Shown here: in pieces, positions 11,430-23,303 of the stretch
How positions within the stretch are numbered: the stretch's first letter is position 1
Layout of the letters: each line of letters starts with the position of its first letter
Source: Rugalucina vietnamica
Taxonomy: Eukaryota > Mollusca > Bivalvia > Lucinida > Lucinidae
DNA length: 64,000 nt
Direction: 5' to 3'
NCBI GenBank assembly: GCA_964017185.1
Contig: OZ024880.1
Span: 48,789,337 to 48,853,336 of the forward strand
The notes under the pieces: generated by a model
What the model was told of the DNA's origin: nothing
What the model saw: only the letters and a program-made list of their open reading frames with translations
The model's database searches: none
Program-made: the position numbers and the translations under genes

Positions 11430-13217
11430 ATACAAGTTGGCTTCTTGAAGAAGCCAAGTTTTGGGCTAGTCTGGTTTATGTCAAGTAAATACAAAATGGG
11501 GTGGTTGTATGTAGCTGCTAGGGGCTATATACATATACATTTCCATGATATTCAAACATCTTTTTTCTTTGAAACTACATGGTCTATGAAAGCCATTCCG
11601 TATGGTGTTTCCTTGCAAAGGAAAAAAGTTACTTTTATTTTATTGACCTATGTCAAATGACCATTACATACAGCAAAATATTTCAAAAATCTTCTAAAGA
11701 AACGGAAGTCTTGGAGCTGACAGGATGTGAATAAAAAACACATTACATAGGCTAAAGAAAATGATAAACTGATTGATTTCTTATGAAACTTTAAATGGTA
11801 TTTACATGTATTGGTCAAAAGGCCTTTGTACAATCGAACACTTGTTAATTTGCAAAAGATAGAGTAATTGATAGAAAATCTCCGCTTTTATGCCAAATAT
11901 AGAGAAAAAATGTCCTCAAAGTTAGTGTTTACATTAAATAGATGATAATATTTGACTAATAACAAAGTTGACTTGAGGTACAAGTTGACGACAGTACGAG
12001 TTGACCACTGAAAAAGTACGAGTTGACCAGGAACGAGTTGGTTAAAAGTACTAGTTGACCATAACTCATGCAGGCTACCGCCTCTAACCCCCAGTAAAAG
12101 TTAAGATTTTGTCACCGTTTAAGGCAGGATTTTTAAACAAGAGCATGCAGTGCGCATTTTAGGCACACCTCGTGGCACGAAAACTACGCAAATAGATCCA
12201 TTACAACCTGACCACTATACTGTTTTGGGCTGATGCCCAAACAATAATGATGTAGCAATTGGGACCAATTTACAACTGGGAGTTCTACAATGTGTTTATA
12301 AATCATGACGACCTTTACAGATTTTTACGGCAAGCGGGCAGTTAAGGTCAACTTAGGTCAAACATGCAGAAAATTGTTAAACATGTCTTTGAATGGAAAA
12401 ACTTTAGGAAATGGGCAGAATGACAGAATATTTAAATGATTTTGAAAACGAAACTAACCCCAAGTGTTATCCTCAATATCATGTATACATGAATATGACC
12501 ATAATAGTCAAACAAGTTTATTGGTATATATCTCAGGTGAGCGTTTACAGGACCATTGGTCCTCTGTTTCAACTGACTGGTTTTTCTGAAGTTGTTTATT
12601 ATTGTCATATAACAGGACAAATATCTTTCTTCCAAAGTCAACTGTGACCATGACAAAGGACTGTCAGACCACAGAGACAATCCAAAAGAACGCAGGCAAA
12701 CCTGAAACCTGTTGAAGGTAAAACACCCTATTTAGCCATGTATTGTACAGTCTTTGCGATTTTTTCTGCTGCTGCCTGGACAACTGTCTGGCAGATTTTC
12801 ACAAAGTCTGAACTGTTATAACCATAAAACCTAACGCTTTTGTTCGTGTCCCATTCATACTCGTACAAACCGGGTTAACCAATGGTAGTACAAAAGACAA
12901 ATGTTAATTTGAACGTCAAGAAAATGTTTATTGGCGTGTCTAACTATTGATCATGACTGCGTCAGTATTATGCGCAGGGAAGCGTGTGAGAGAATAAATA
13001 AAAATAAATAAATAAATACATAAATAAAATAAAACAAAGTGCGACTTAAGGATTATACACCGACCGTTTTCGTCGACATGTATAACTTTGTGAAGAGCTG
13101 TGTCGGGTCAGTTTTGACATTTCACAGTCTTATCTCATCGCCTCCAATGTGTTCTGTCGAGTTTGTATATCTTAAAAGTACACTTGACATTTGGAAAGTT
13201 TAGTTTTTGTGTGATAG
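11430..13217. other. Intergenic, no gene recognised
   Basis: AT-rich, with only short open frames that do not look coding. It holds five loosely spaced copies of a GTACGAGTTGACC motif (11975-12062) and an AAATAAATAAATA stretch near 13000. Confidence 0.5.
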
Positions 13218-13547
13218 ATGGCCACCATGCTTACATTGTATATGATTTGCGTGCTGGAGTTAGCCGTGGTTATACGGGGCAAAATTAGAAACATTCCTTC
13301 AGAAGAAATGTTACAGGAAATTGCAGGTTTGTATTTTACACGTACTTTGCTTAAAACTAATTTAACATACGAATACCTATATTTCATATCATTATTTAGA
13401 GAACCATATTCTCCATTTGTTTGATGTTCCAACAGAAATCAGAGCTATTATTATTATGTCTTCATTTCATATGACGAAGTGGTCATCCACTTAAGTGTTA
13501 TCCTAGACTGAAATTGGAGTTGAAGTCAGACTAACTACAAGTACACA

Positions 13548-14202
13548 AAGATTCAAAGATTCAAAGATTCAAAATTTAATCTGCATTCAATCCAAAACAT
13601 ACAGGATTATGACAGAAACATATAACATACATACAAGATGAAAAATGACAACTACATGTACACTATATTTACAGTACATTTGCATTCTACGATGTACAAA
13701 ACTATACTATGAATATGACTTATGTAGTGTGACATACCATTACACTTGGCAGTGCAGCCGTAACAGTGTATAAATGTATTTTTATTATGTCCATAAAATG
13801 TCAAATAAAACTAGTTGGAAACTAATGCACCTGAATGTTGACTGGAGTCCTGATATTGTTGCCTAATCTTTAAACAATTATCTACATACAGGACAACAAT
13901 TGGTATCGATATTGTTGCCTAATCTTTAAACAATTATCTACATACAGGACAACAATTGGTATCATGTCCAGTTCACTAACTGACATAATATATAAAAACT
14001 TATCATAAAGACAAAAATTGTCAAAATTAGGAACTATGGATGACATATCTTTGAACAACTGTTTTCTCAAATCGTCATATGCTTTACAGATGCAAATAAA
14101 ATGAAACTCGTCTTCTATGGCTTTCAAGTTGCATGTTTTACAAAGCCTTAACTGTTTTGCTGTTCTAGCATATCTTCCAACTTCAACCTCTAATACGGGC
14201 AT
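13548..14202 (-). pseudogene. Non-LTR retrotransposon 3' part
   Basis: The minus strand encodes the end of a reverse transcriptase ORF (LEVEVGRYARTAKQLRLC, CNLKAIEDEFHFICICKAYDD) and a 3' UTR ending in tandem ATTCAAAG units (13548-13572). A 55-bp segment is duplicated in tandem at 13852-13963. It continues the fragment at 16873-17768, which ends KLRISNHRL. Confidence 0.8.
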
Positions 14203-14268
14203 GGCACGAAGTGCGCGAAGCGCACTGAGGCTGGGCCGAAGGCCCAGCTGCGTGCCCGCCTATAGGTA
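14203..14268. repeat. GC-rich double palindrome
   Basis: Two short hairpins, GTGCGCGAAGCGCAC and GCTGGGCCGAAGGCCCAGC, at the exact left edge of the block that splits the LINE. Confidence 0.75.
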
Positions 14269-15169
14269 ACGCGTACACACGGGTAAATGAACTCTGATGT
14301 TGTTTACCTAACTAACTTTGTGCACCTGAACGTCCGGTCCTAGTCTCGGGGGATATCGCTAATCTCCCTATCTCGCGATAATTCGCTATCCCATCGGTAG
14401 TTCTAGATAAAATATACATCATTTTTCCACCCATGATTATACAGTTTAGCTTCTTTGTGGACAATATATTTTTTCGTTTCACTTGAGATCAATTTTGTTT
14501 GCAAAATTACAAAAAAAAAAAACAAAAAAAAACAGGTTACGTCACTTCTTCAGCGCGCGAGAATGCTCGATTATCGCCATAATCGGGTATCACAATTTAG
14601 CGAAACAGGTGCGTCTTAATAGCGAAAGTGGGTCGATTCGGCCGCGAGTCGTTACATCCAACCCCCTGGTGAAATAATGTCATTTGGCGTGTCACCAGTA
14701 AACTATTCATATTCAGATCAACTTTCTTTCTAAAGTTACAAAAAATAAATAAAAATTACGTCACAGTCACGCGCGAAATTCTTCTAATATCCGGTGTTAC
14801 TATTTACCGGAACCAGAACGGGCCGGAACGATGCGTCTAAATAGCGAAATCCGGTCGTTTCGGCCGCGTATCGCCGATACAACCTTAAATCGGACATCCA
14901 AATGCAAGTAACTGGTCGTTTCGGCTCCGTGAGTCGTTCGTTCTTCAGTCAGCTACCCGAGGGTTTTACCTGGCGCACAAAATGAACGTTTTGGCCCAAA
15001 AATGACCCCCAAAATACCCAGTTCTGTTCAGAGAGGGGACCATGATGTCCCCCAAAATTAATAAATATTTCTTGTTCCTGATATTGTCCTATTTTGTCAG
15101 AATGTTGTTTAGGAGTTGTCAGTAGTGGGACATTGGTCCCCTAAATTAATACTCTGAGGTCGATGGGGA

Positions 15170-15805
15170 ACACCCTGGTACTAGGTAAGGTAGGGATAGT
15201 GAAGAGAGGGGTAGGAGTAAGGGTAGGGTAGAGTAATGAGTAAGGTAAGGGTAGAGTAGGGTAAGTAGTAGGAGTAATGATAGGGTTTGGTAGGGTAGGG
15301 TTAGGTGGGGTAGGGCACGGCAAGGAGTAAGGGTAGGGTAGAGTAATGAGTAAGGGTAGGGTAGAGTAGGGTAAGTAGTATGAGTAAGGATAGGGTTTGG
15401 TAGGGTAGGATATGAATACTGGTAGGGTAGAAGTAGGAGTAAGGGTATGGTAGGTTAAGGAGTAGCAGCAATGGTAGTAAGGGTAGCCTGGTAGGGGTAA
15501 GAGTTTGGGTAGGTAAAAGTTAGGGTATGGTATTGGTAGGATAAGGGAAGGAGTAAGGGTTAGGACAAAGAGTATGAGTAAGGGTAGAGTATGGGTATGA
15601 GTAGGGTAGGGTAGGGTAGGAGGTTATGTGTAGGGTAGGAGGTTATGTGTAGGGGTAGGAGTAAGGGTATGGTAGGGGAAGGATTTGGAGTAGGGGGAAG
15701 TCGTAAGGATAGGGTAGGAGGTAAGGTGTTGGGTAGGTGGTTCGGTGTAATAGTAGGAGTAAAGTTAGGGTAGGAGAAAGGTTAGGGTAGGGTATTGGAT
15801 AGGGG
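15170..15805. repeat. Strand-biased TAGGG/GTAAG minisatellite
   Basis: About 630 bp of irregular GGGTAGG, GAGTAAGG and GTAGGGTA units, with essentially no C on the plus strand until the end. It resembles degenerate telomere-like sequence but has no regular TTAGGG register. Confidence 0.9.
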
Positions 15806-15855
15806 AGGACAGGACAATGGCACAACATATACTTTTACAGTAAGTTTTGTTTAGT

Positions 15856-15857
<2 letters not shown>

Positions 15858-15898
<41 letters not shown>

Positions 15899-16060
15899 CC
15901 TTTTTTTTTCCTGGGCGAGACCAGTACTATAGTAGGTTGTTTTTTATGGGTTTGTTGTTCCGGGAGCACCCGAAGGCTCAACCGGGAGGTTGATTTTTGT
16001 TGTTGTTTTAGGAGAAGCCCGTGATCGAACCTGCGACCCCTAAATCAATAATAATTTCAA
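15858..16060 (-). mobile_element. Possible retroposon (poly-T tail and B-box-like head)
   Basis: A long T run (15858-15895), then anonymous sequence, then GATCGAACCTGCGACC, which on the minus strand resembles a tRNA B box (GGTCGCAGGTTCGATC). No convincing A box or target duplication was found. Confidence 0.35.
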
Positions 16061-16712
16061 AATCATGATGGCATGCCCGTTCTAGGCAGTGCCTAAGTTC
16101 ATATTAATTCCAACTTCACTAATTTCCTACATTTTGATTGGTTGTTTGAAAGGTTTTATACTTCAATAAAAGCAATGCGTAAGGATACTCTGTTTTCACC
16201 TTAAAAACGGCGCGACGTTACGTGATTACGTGACGTTTCTTCGAAGAAACGTTGACGTCACCAAATCTAAACGTCATAAAAACAATGGATGAACGCGTTT
16301 TGAAGGCGTCGAAATGAATATTTGGAATTTTTATTAACATGGGCGCTTTTTCTCTTAACAGAACATCGTACGGTAAGTGTTTTAATCTTCTTGTTGTGTG
16401 TTGAAATTTGACGCTTGAATTTCTAATGTTCCGAGCCCCAGTTCAAAGTCGACATGTCTTTCTATCGGTTCAGACGGCGATGTTTTCTCTCAAAAGAACA
16501 TTTATGAATGAAGGTTAGATGTTGTAAAGCTCCCGCTTGTAACAGCCTGCCCATAGCAAGCCAGTTATAGCTTCTATTAATTATTGCGAAATGTGGAGAA
16601 TTTTCAAAATGGCTGCCTCATGAAGATCCGTTTTGCTCTATTTTCCTTCCGCTGGCTATAAGAATTTAAATCAATGTAGACAAATGCAGTGTTAGGAGAC
16701 AAAGTTGGAATT

Positions 16713-16872
16713 ATAAGGAATGAATTATTATTTTTGTTGATTTTATCGATATGTAAACTCAGGCGAATCACTCACAAACTTTTTCATAAAGCCCTGGGCT
16801 TTATTTAGTTTGTGAGTGATTCGCCTGAGTTTACACATCGATAAAATCAACAAAAATAAAATTCATTCCTAT
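16713..16872. repeat. Long near-perfect hairpin (~63-bp arms)
   Basis: The left arm from 16713 and the right arm ending 16872 pair over about 63 bp with few mismatches. The loop contains the smaller palindrome AAAGCCCTGGGCTTT. It forms the right edge of the block interrupting the LINE. Confidence 0.85.
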
Positions 16873-17768
16873 AGTCTATGATTAGATATGCGAAGTTTCG
16901 TAAATTTTGCGAGTATAGATCTATCAACATTTGCCGATAAATAATTTTCGAAGCAGATTTTCTTCTTGAATTCACTGTATGTTAATAACTTATTGTTAGT
17001 CTTAACTCTTGTAGAAGTACCTGATATGACGGAATTAAAATATGCTTCGTATCTGTCAAGTAAAATTCGCTTAATAGCATATATTAATTTATTAACAGAC
17101 ATTGTTCCTTTATTATGCCAAACATGGTTAAAGCCGAGATATTTCAGTAGACAACCTATTTGATGGTTAAATGAGCCAAATGCTTCACCATCATTATACG
17201 TTAGCGATAAATATGAAAATCTTGTCGCTTTTTCAAATGGGTTTTGTAACAAATATAACCAATATTTAATTGACTGTAATAAGGCAGAGATAGCGATAGG
17301 AAAACGACCTAATTCAGCTTTAGGAGCCATGTTACAAGCATACTTGCCCACCCCTAGTCATGATGTACTTACAGTATCGCGTGTGTATCTTTTCTGGTAG
17401 AAAGGAATCGAAAGTTTTCTCAAGAGCACACTCTTGTTCACCTGATAACTTTTTCGAAAGATTCAAATTAAATACCGACCATAGTTCGCTTCCATATAAG
17501 AGTACAGGCTTGACACATGCATCAAACAGTTTCAATAATAATTTTGCATTCACTTCAGACGTATGAAATCTACTTCTTATCATATATACCACCTTTAAAG
17601 CTTTATTAGATAAATGGCATATTCCACTATTAAAATTACCAGATGCTTTTATAATTACCCCTAAATATTTGTATTCTTGTACGTTTTTCAATAAATCATT
17701 GCCAAAGTAGAATGAATTATCCTTTATAAGTTGCCCCCCTCCATTAAATGTAATTACTTGAGTACACA
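16873..17768 (-). pseudogene. Non-LTR retrotransposon reverse-transcriptase C-terminal part
   Basis: The minus strand encodes QVITFNGGG, VQEYKYLGVIIKASGNF, KPVLLYGSELWSVF and, after a frame break near 17350, PKAELGRFPIAISALLQSIK and KLRISNHRL. This is the thumb/connection region of a jockey/CR1-type reverse transcriptase, truncated upstream. Its continuation is at 13548-14202. Confidence 0.85.
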
Positions 17769-18490
17769 TGCATGTTGAGAAAAAAAAAACAGTATCTGAA
17801 AGACATGATTGTTGTGCACATGCCAAATACATGCCAAGTAAGAAACGCAATGGTACCATTCATCAATTTTTCATACCGATCATAAGAAATGACAAAATTT
17901 CATTTATACCATTGGAAAGGAGTATTATTCGGTTGTTCATTGCATATTTTAATCCAGGAATTAAAATCTGCTCTAGAAAATTGGTCATAAAATGTTAAAG
18001 CTAAATTGTTCGGAACCTTTTGAATACACCGCTAGGTACGCAGACACTTAATCTTCACATCTTTGTTCAAACACGGGTTCTAAAGGTTTTGTAACTCTTG
18101 TCGTTTGAACAGAAATTGCATGCAGCTGGAGACAAACCTTATAAACCATAAAAGTTTGAGGCGTGATTTTGAAAACTGTAATGGTCAATACAGACCAAAT
18201 TAGAGTTTTATAGACGAAAAACATTAGGATTAAACTTCCAAAGCTACAAAACTAATTAAAAATGTATTGTTATTGCACCTTGCAATTGAAACACTAACCC
18301 AAATACCCAAATACCCAAAATATGTTTGCCGGTTGCATCAATGTTTTCTTTCTGTGTTTACTTCAGGTACACCCGTCGTACTGAATGATCCAGAACATTT
18401 CCAACAGTTTGTTATGTCTGTAGTCGAGTTATTTACATCACACGCACAGAAAATGGATGCACTGGGTGAGCAGCGACTCAAAATAAAACT

Positions 18491-21414
18491 GGAGGTGGGT
18501 TGATTATGTATTTTAAAAACTCCTTTGTTTGTGCACGACGCACAGAGTTTGAAATATCAAATTTGGAAACCATTTGGGCAGAAGTTAAGCTTCCAAATGC
18601 AAAGCCTTTCTTGTTGTGCACAGTTTACCGTCCCCCAAATGCTAAGAGCGAATGGGTTGACTTGTTTGAGGAGGAGCTTTCCATAGCTCAAACGACCGGC
18701 CTTGAATATATAGTAATGGGTGACTTTAATATTGATCTGTTATCAAACATCCCGAGAACAAAATGGTCAAATATGATACAGATATTTGACCTTACTCAGC
18801 TCATCACGAAACCAACCCGCATTACGCAAGCTACGGCAACATTGATTGACCATGTCTACACAACGTCTCTTGACAATATATCCGAAAGTTTTGTATCAGA
18901 TTTATCTGTCAGTGATCATTTTCCCATATGCATAACCCGTAAAGTTGGTGTTAAAAAGTCCAAAGATACTCACATTTCCACCATATATCGCTCATTTAAA
19001 CATTTTAATGAAAATCAATTTCTGCATGAACTTTCGCTAGACTTAGAGAGTTTTACCCCTTGCCATGAAAGTATAGAAGATGATTTTAGTACATGGTTCT
19101 CAATAATTTATAAAAATTTAAATGAACATGCTCCCCTGAAAAATAAAAGAGTAAAACATAAGAGATTGCCAGAATGGTTTACACCTGATATAAAAGAAAT
19201 GCAACATAAACGAGATTTAAGCAAACGTTTGAAACAATGGGAGGACTACAGAAAATTTCGAAACAAAACAAGACAATTAATAAGGCAAGCAAAACGCAAA
19301 TACTTCTCTGATACAGTTGAAAATAGCAAAGATACTAAGGCAATATGGAGACATTTACTGTCTGTCAGTTCCGGAAAAAACATGCAAAAAAATCACCTCC
19401 CAGTCGAACTTAATATAAATAATGAACGCATAATTGATTCAACAAAAGTTGCATCTAAACTAAATGAATTTTTTGCTTCAGTGGCAGAGCAATTTGAAAT
19501 GGAAAGTACGGAATTATCTATCACCGACAGGGATAAGATTAAAGCTTTCGTTGATTCTAAAGTCCCTACCAGCACTAAGTTCTCTATTCCATACATAACC
19601 AGTGATCAAGTGTTGCACTATATCAATAAACTAGATTCATCAAAAGCTACTGGGCTGGATGGCATCGGGCCAAAGATTATTAAACTTGCAGGTAGCTGCT
19701 TATCGCCATCCATTGCTGAACTTATCAATAAAAGTATAACTTTAGGACAATTTCCATCCCAACTTAAACAGGCAAAAATATTCCCAATTTTTAAAAGTGG
19801 GTCTAAGACAGACCCGTCAAATTACAGACCTATCTCGATATTGCCTACGATATCCAAAATTTTCGAGAGACATGTTAATAAGCACTTAATGGGGTTTTTA
19901 AATAAACATAAACTTTTATTAGAAACTCAGTCTGGATTTAGACCAAAGCATAGTTGCCAAACGGCTTTAATTAGACTTATTGATACCTGGATGGAATGTA
20001 TCGACAAAGGAGACATAATAGGCGCACTCTTTCTTGACTTCCGCAAAGCGTTCGATCTAGTTGATCACAGAATCCTACTTGATAAGCTTGCACTATATAA
20101 TTTCAGTAACTCTTCTCTTGAATGGTTTGACTCATATCTACATGACCGTCAACAGGCTATGCAAGGCCAACACGGATTAACGGAATTTTCAAAAATACTG
20201 TCTGGCGTACCTCAGGGTTCCATTTTAGGCCCTACTCTTTTTCTTTTATTTATTAACGATTTGCCATTAAATTTTGAATTTTGCTTATCAGACCTTTACG
20301 CTGATGACGCGACAGCTCATACTAATGGCAAGGAAGTCGATACCGTCGAATATAAAATACAAGGAGACTTTGGTAATGCTAAACATTGGAGTAAACGGAA
20401 TAATCTTCCAATAAATTATAAAAAATCCACCTGCATGATGTTAGGCACTAGGAATCGACTTATAGAAGCGCGTAAATTTAACATTAAAGTAGATGACATT
20501 TGTTTACAAAATGTCTCAACACAAAAAGTATTAGGCTTGCATATTGATGAGCACCTTACATGGTCAATTCATATAGATCACTTATGCTCAGCCATCTCGA
20601 GTAAGATTTCGCTTCTAAAACAATTAGCAGAGTACGTACCAGTAGAGGTACAAAAACGTTTTTACCAAGGTTATATTGTACCATTGATAGATTACGGATC
20701 CGTCACTTGGGGAGCAGCCTCAAAGTATAATATGAGAACGGGTATCGAAATTACAAAAACGCGCCGCCAGGATAATATTAAAAGCTGATTTCGACACATC
20801 ATCTGATGATATGTTTCAAAATCTCAACTGGCCTTCAATAGAAAAAAGACTTAAATATAATAAGGCAGTGCTAACATACAGAGCTCTCAATAAACAAACT
20901 CCGGACTATATTTCAAGTTTATTAAAACCTTTATCTGAAACTCATTCATTGAATTTAAGATCTTCAGAAAATAAATGCCTACATATACCACGATCACATA
21001 CTACACTTTATGATAACTCTTTTACATGCTCGGCCCCGAAGCTATGGAATGCTCTTCCTCAAACAGTCAGAGAAGCAGAAACTCTTTTAACTTTTAAAAA
21101 ACAACTAAAAAATGTTCTTGAAATCTAAGCATTTTAAATAATCTTTTAACAGTGCTACCTTGTTTGTAAAACATTCCCTTATCTTTTAAAGAAAATGCTC
21201 CATGTTATATCTGTCACATATTTTAAAGAATATATTTTATGTTTTATGCGCTCGTTTTGCACACATATTTTGTATATATGTATATAGTTGTAATGTTGTT
21301 ATTTTAAGAGGACCGCAAGGTAGAATAGCTTCAGCTAATTGTGTTATCCTCTATAAACAATGTATAAATAAAATAAATAAAAAAAATAAAGAAAGAAAAC
21401 GACAAGATACACAG
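18491..21414 (+). mobile_element. 5'-truncated LINE (endonuclease + reverse transcriptase) inserted in gene D
   Basis: The 762-codon frame starts inside the EEP endonuclease (TVYRPPNAKSEW, YIVMGDFNIDLL, LIDHVYTT, VSDHFPICIT) and contains a complete reverse transcriptase (SKATGLDGIGPKIIK, NYRPISILPTISKIFE, LFLDFRKAFDLVDH, GVPQGSILGPTLFLLF, LYADDATAH). A single frameshift near 20748 separates the last ~120 codons (RAARIILKADFDTSS to LKNVLEI, stop at 21128). The 3' UTR ends in an A-rich ATAAATAAAATAAATAAA tail. AAAACT occurs at both junctions (18485-18490, 21415-21420). CR1/L2/jockey type. Few lesions suggest a young insertion. Confidence 0.9.
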
Positions 21415-22504
21415 AAAACTTCAAATTCACGACGGAGAAATGATAAAATTGTCGACAGAGAAGGAGAACATGGCAAAGGAAATGCGTAAACTGCGGGGTG
21501 ATAATAAAATGCTGTCCAGAAAAATTCGTTTTCTCACCGATAAGGCCTTAAAGCTTTCTAGAATAGTTCAGTTGCTTAGTAATGAAGTTCCAGAATTTAA
21601 GACCGAAAACAGACCTTTATTTTCCCAAGCAGATGGTGAAGCTAAGAAAACTAGGAAACTGGATAGCACATTACAAGCGAATGCAACATCGATAATACAC
21701 AATAATGTCAGTGAGCTACAGAAAACCACAGTAAGGAAACAAGGTTGCGGGAAAAATAAAGACATTGCACGGGATTGCCCAAGAAACATTCCTTCAAAAC
21801 GGGATTTTCCCCACAGCGACACTGATATTCTACATTTGGTAACTACCCATGGTACCGAAATACAACGATTGCGGGAAGACATTGCTGCTTTAAAGAACGC
21901 CATGCATAAATAAAGCGCCGGTTCTACTTATGTCCGTTGGGGTAGAAATAGCTGTAGTGGAAATAGGACAGAACTAGTTTATTCAGGTTACGCAGCGGGA
22001 TCAGATTATATCGACAGTGGTGCCGCAGCGAACTTCCTTTGTCTGAGCCCGGATACTCTTTGGGGACATTATAGCGACGCTCTCGCCGCGGGTGCTAAAG
22101 TGATGGGTGTTGAATATGAGTTTTACAGCGCAGCTCCTGGAGATACAACAGCTTTCTTTAACAAAAATCTACACCAAGAGAATGCGCCCTGCAGCGTTTG
22201 TCGTTCGTCTAGACCAACCGTTATTATGATTCCTGGACGAAACCAGTGCTACAACGGTTGGACCTTAGAATATAAAGGATATCTTGTTGCCGGCTTCTCC
22301 AATCGTACAGCGGCGAGCGAGTATATTTGTTTAGATGACAATCCGGATGTTGTACCCGGGGGCCAGGCCGATCAAAATGGGGCGCTACTCTACTTGGTGG
22401 AGGGGCGATGTGGTTCTCTCCCCTGTCCGCCGTATGTGCACGGTCGTGAACTCACGTGTGCTGTCTGTTCTAAATAATCTGAGTACTAAAAAACAACAAT
22501 AAAT

Positions 22505-23107
22505 AAATAAATAAATAAATAAAAGAAAGACAGATGTTGTGCTTTTTCGATTACGTTGACATGTGGTTGTGCAATCAAAAAGGTCGTTTGAGACTTGAAC
22601 GGGCTTTTTAAACAAGAAGTGAAAGAATTGCACTAAGCAGCAAAAATCAAAACAGTTGAACTGACCAGCTTCGTCAATTTTCTGATCCGCCGGCAGAATT
22701 TGACCTAGGACATGATATATAGATTCCCTCTCTGAGAAATAAAAAGTCTAGTCTGGTTTGTTATTTGTTTTTATTTTTTGTTTAATTTAATTCTTAGAAA
22801 GAAGAAAACTGATAAACCATACCAGCAGGAAAACATGTCATGTCCGCCGGTTAAAACTTTGCGATTATTTTTTTTCTTTTCACAGCAACAAAGATAATGG
22901 CACAGTCAAAATTGGTTAAGTGTAACAAGCGTTATTTGTTATTTGAATACACATTTCTCTCAGATTAATATGTACGATAGAATAAAGTAAAGAATAGATC
23001 ATTGCACAATCAATCAAATATGATAAGATATAGTCAATGGCACAATCAGTATACTACATTTTGGTAGAGTAAAACAAAATATCACAGAGCTTCATGAAAC
23101 AATTAAT
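22505..23107. other. No gene recognised
   Basis: AT-rich DNA after gene D with (AAAT)n at 22498-22521 and no recognisable exon or repeat family. Confidence 0.4.
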
Positions 23108-23282
23108 GAGCCGCAACGCGAGAAAACCTGACTTTCCATGGTTTCCGACCAGGCCGGACAAAAATTGGTCTTTACAGCCACAGAAGAAGGCCAGAAGCTT
23201 GAAATTTCGGATTTAAGAAATAGATGGGGTCTTTTTATCCACTTGAGAAACCAAGTTACTAGTATCTCATGATGCGGCTCAA
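23108..23282. mobile_element. MITE A copy 2 (shortened)
   Basis: Ends TGAGCCGCAACGCGAG and ATGCGGCTCA; lacks the central GCTGATCAGC hairpin. It ends about 20 bp from the gene B stop codon, in its 3' UTR. Confidence 0.9.
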
Positions 23283-23303
23283 ATAATTTTAGACAATTGT
23301 CTA

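Larger units (their letters stand above)
13218..22477 (+). pseudogene. Gene D: secreted coiled-coil/short-chain collagen C4-like protein, broken by a LINE and an in-frame stop
   Basis: Exon 1 (13218-13326) encodes a signal peptide (MATMLTLYMICVLELAVVIR) and ends in phase 1 at GTTTGT. Exon 2 starts at 18367 after CTTCAG and is colinear to 18490, where a LINE intervenes; the coding frame resumes exactly at 21421. The joined frame gives heptad-rich sequence (EQRLKIKL, then STEKENMAKEMRKLRGDN and LTDKALKLSRIVQLL), a predicted coiled coil. A TAA at 21911-21913 then interrupts an otherwise continuous frame into a Cys-rich C-terminal domain (YVRWGRNSC, ELVYSGYAAGSDY, NFLCLSPDTLWG, PTVIMIPGRNQCYNGW, LVAGFSNRT, LTCAVCSK, stop at 22475-22477). 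This domain is the one annotated short-chain collagen C4-like in molluscs and lancelets; here a coiled coil replaces the Gly-X-Y region. An AATAAA lies 20 nt after the stop. It is probably a recent pseudogene. Confidence 0.8.

Noticed and set aside
17880-18000. Minus-strand stretch resembling a protein end (ALTFYDQFSRADFNSWIK)
   Set aside because: Might be another retroelement tail, but too short and isolated to assign.
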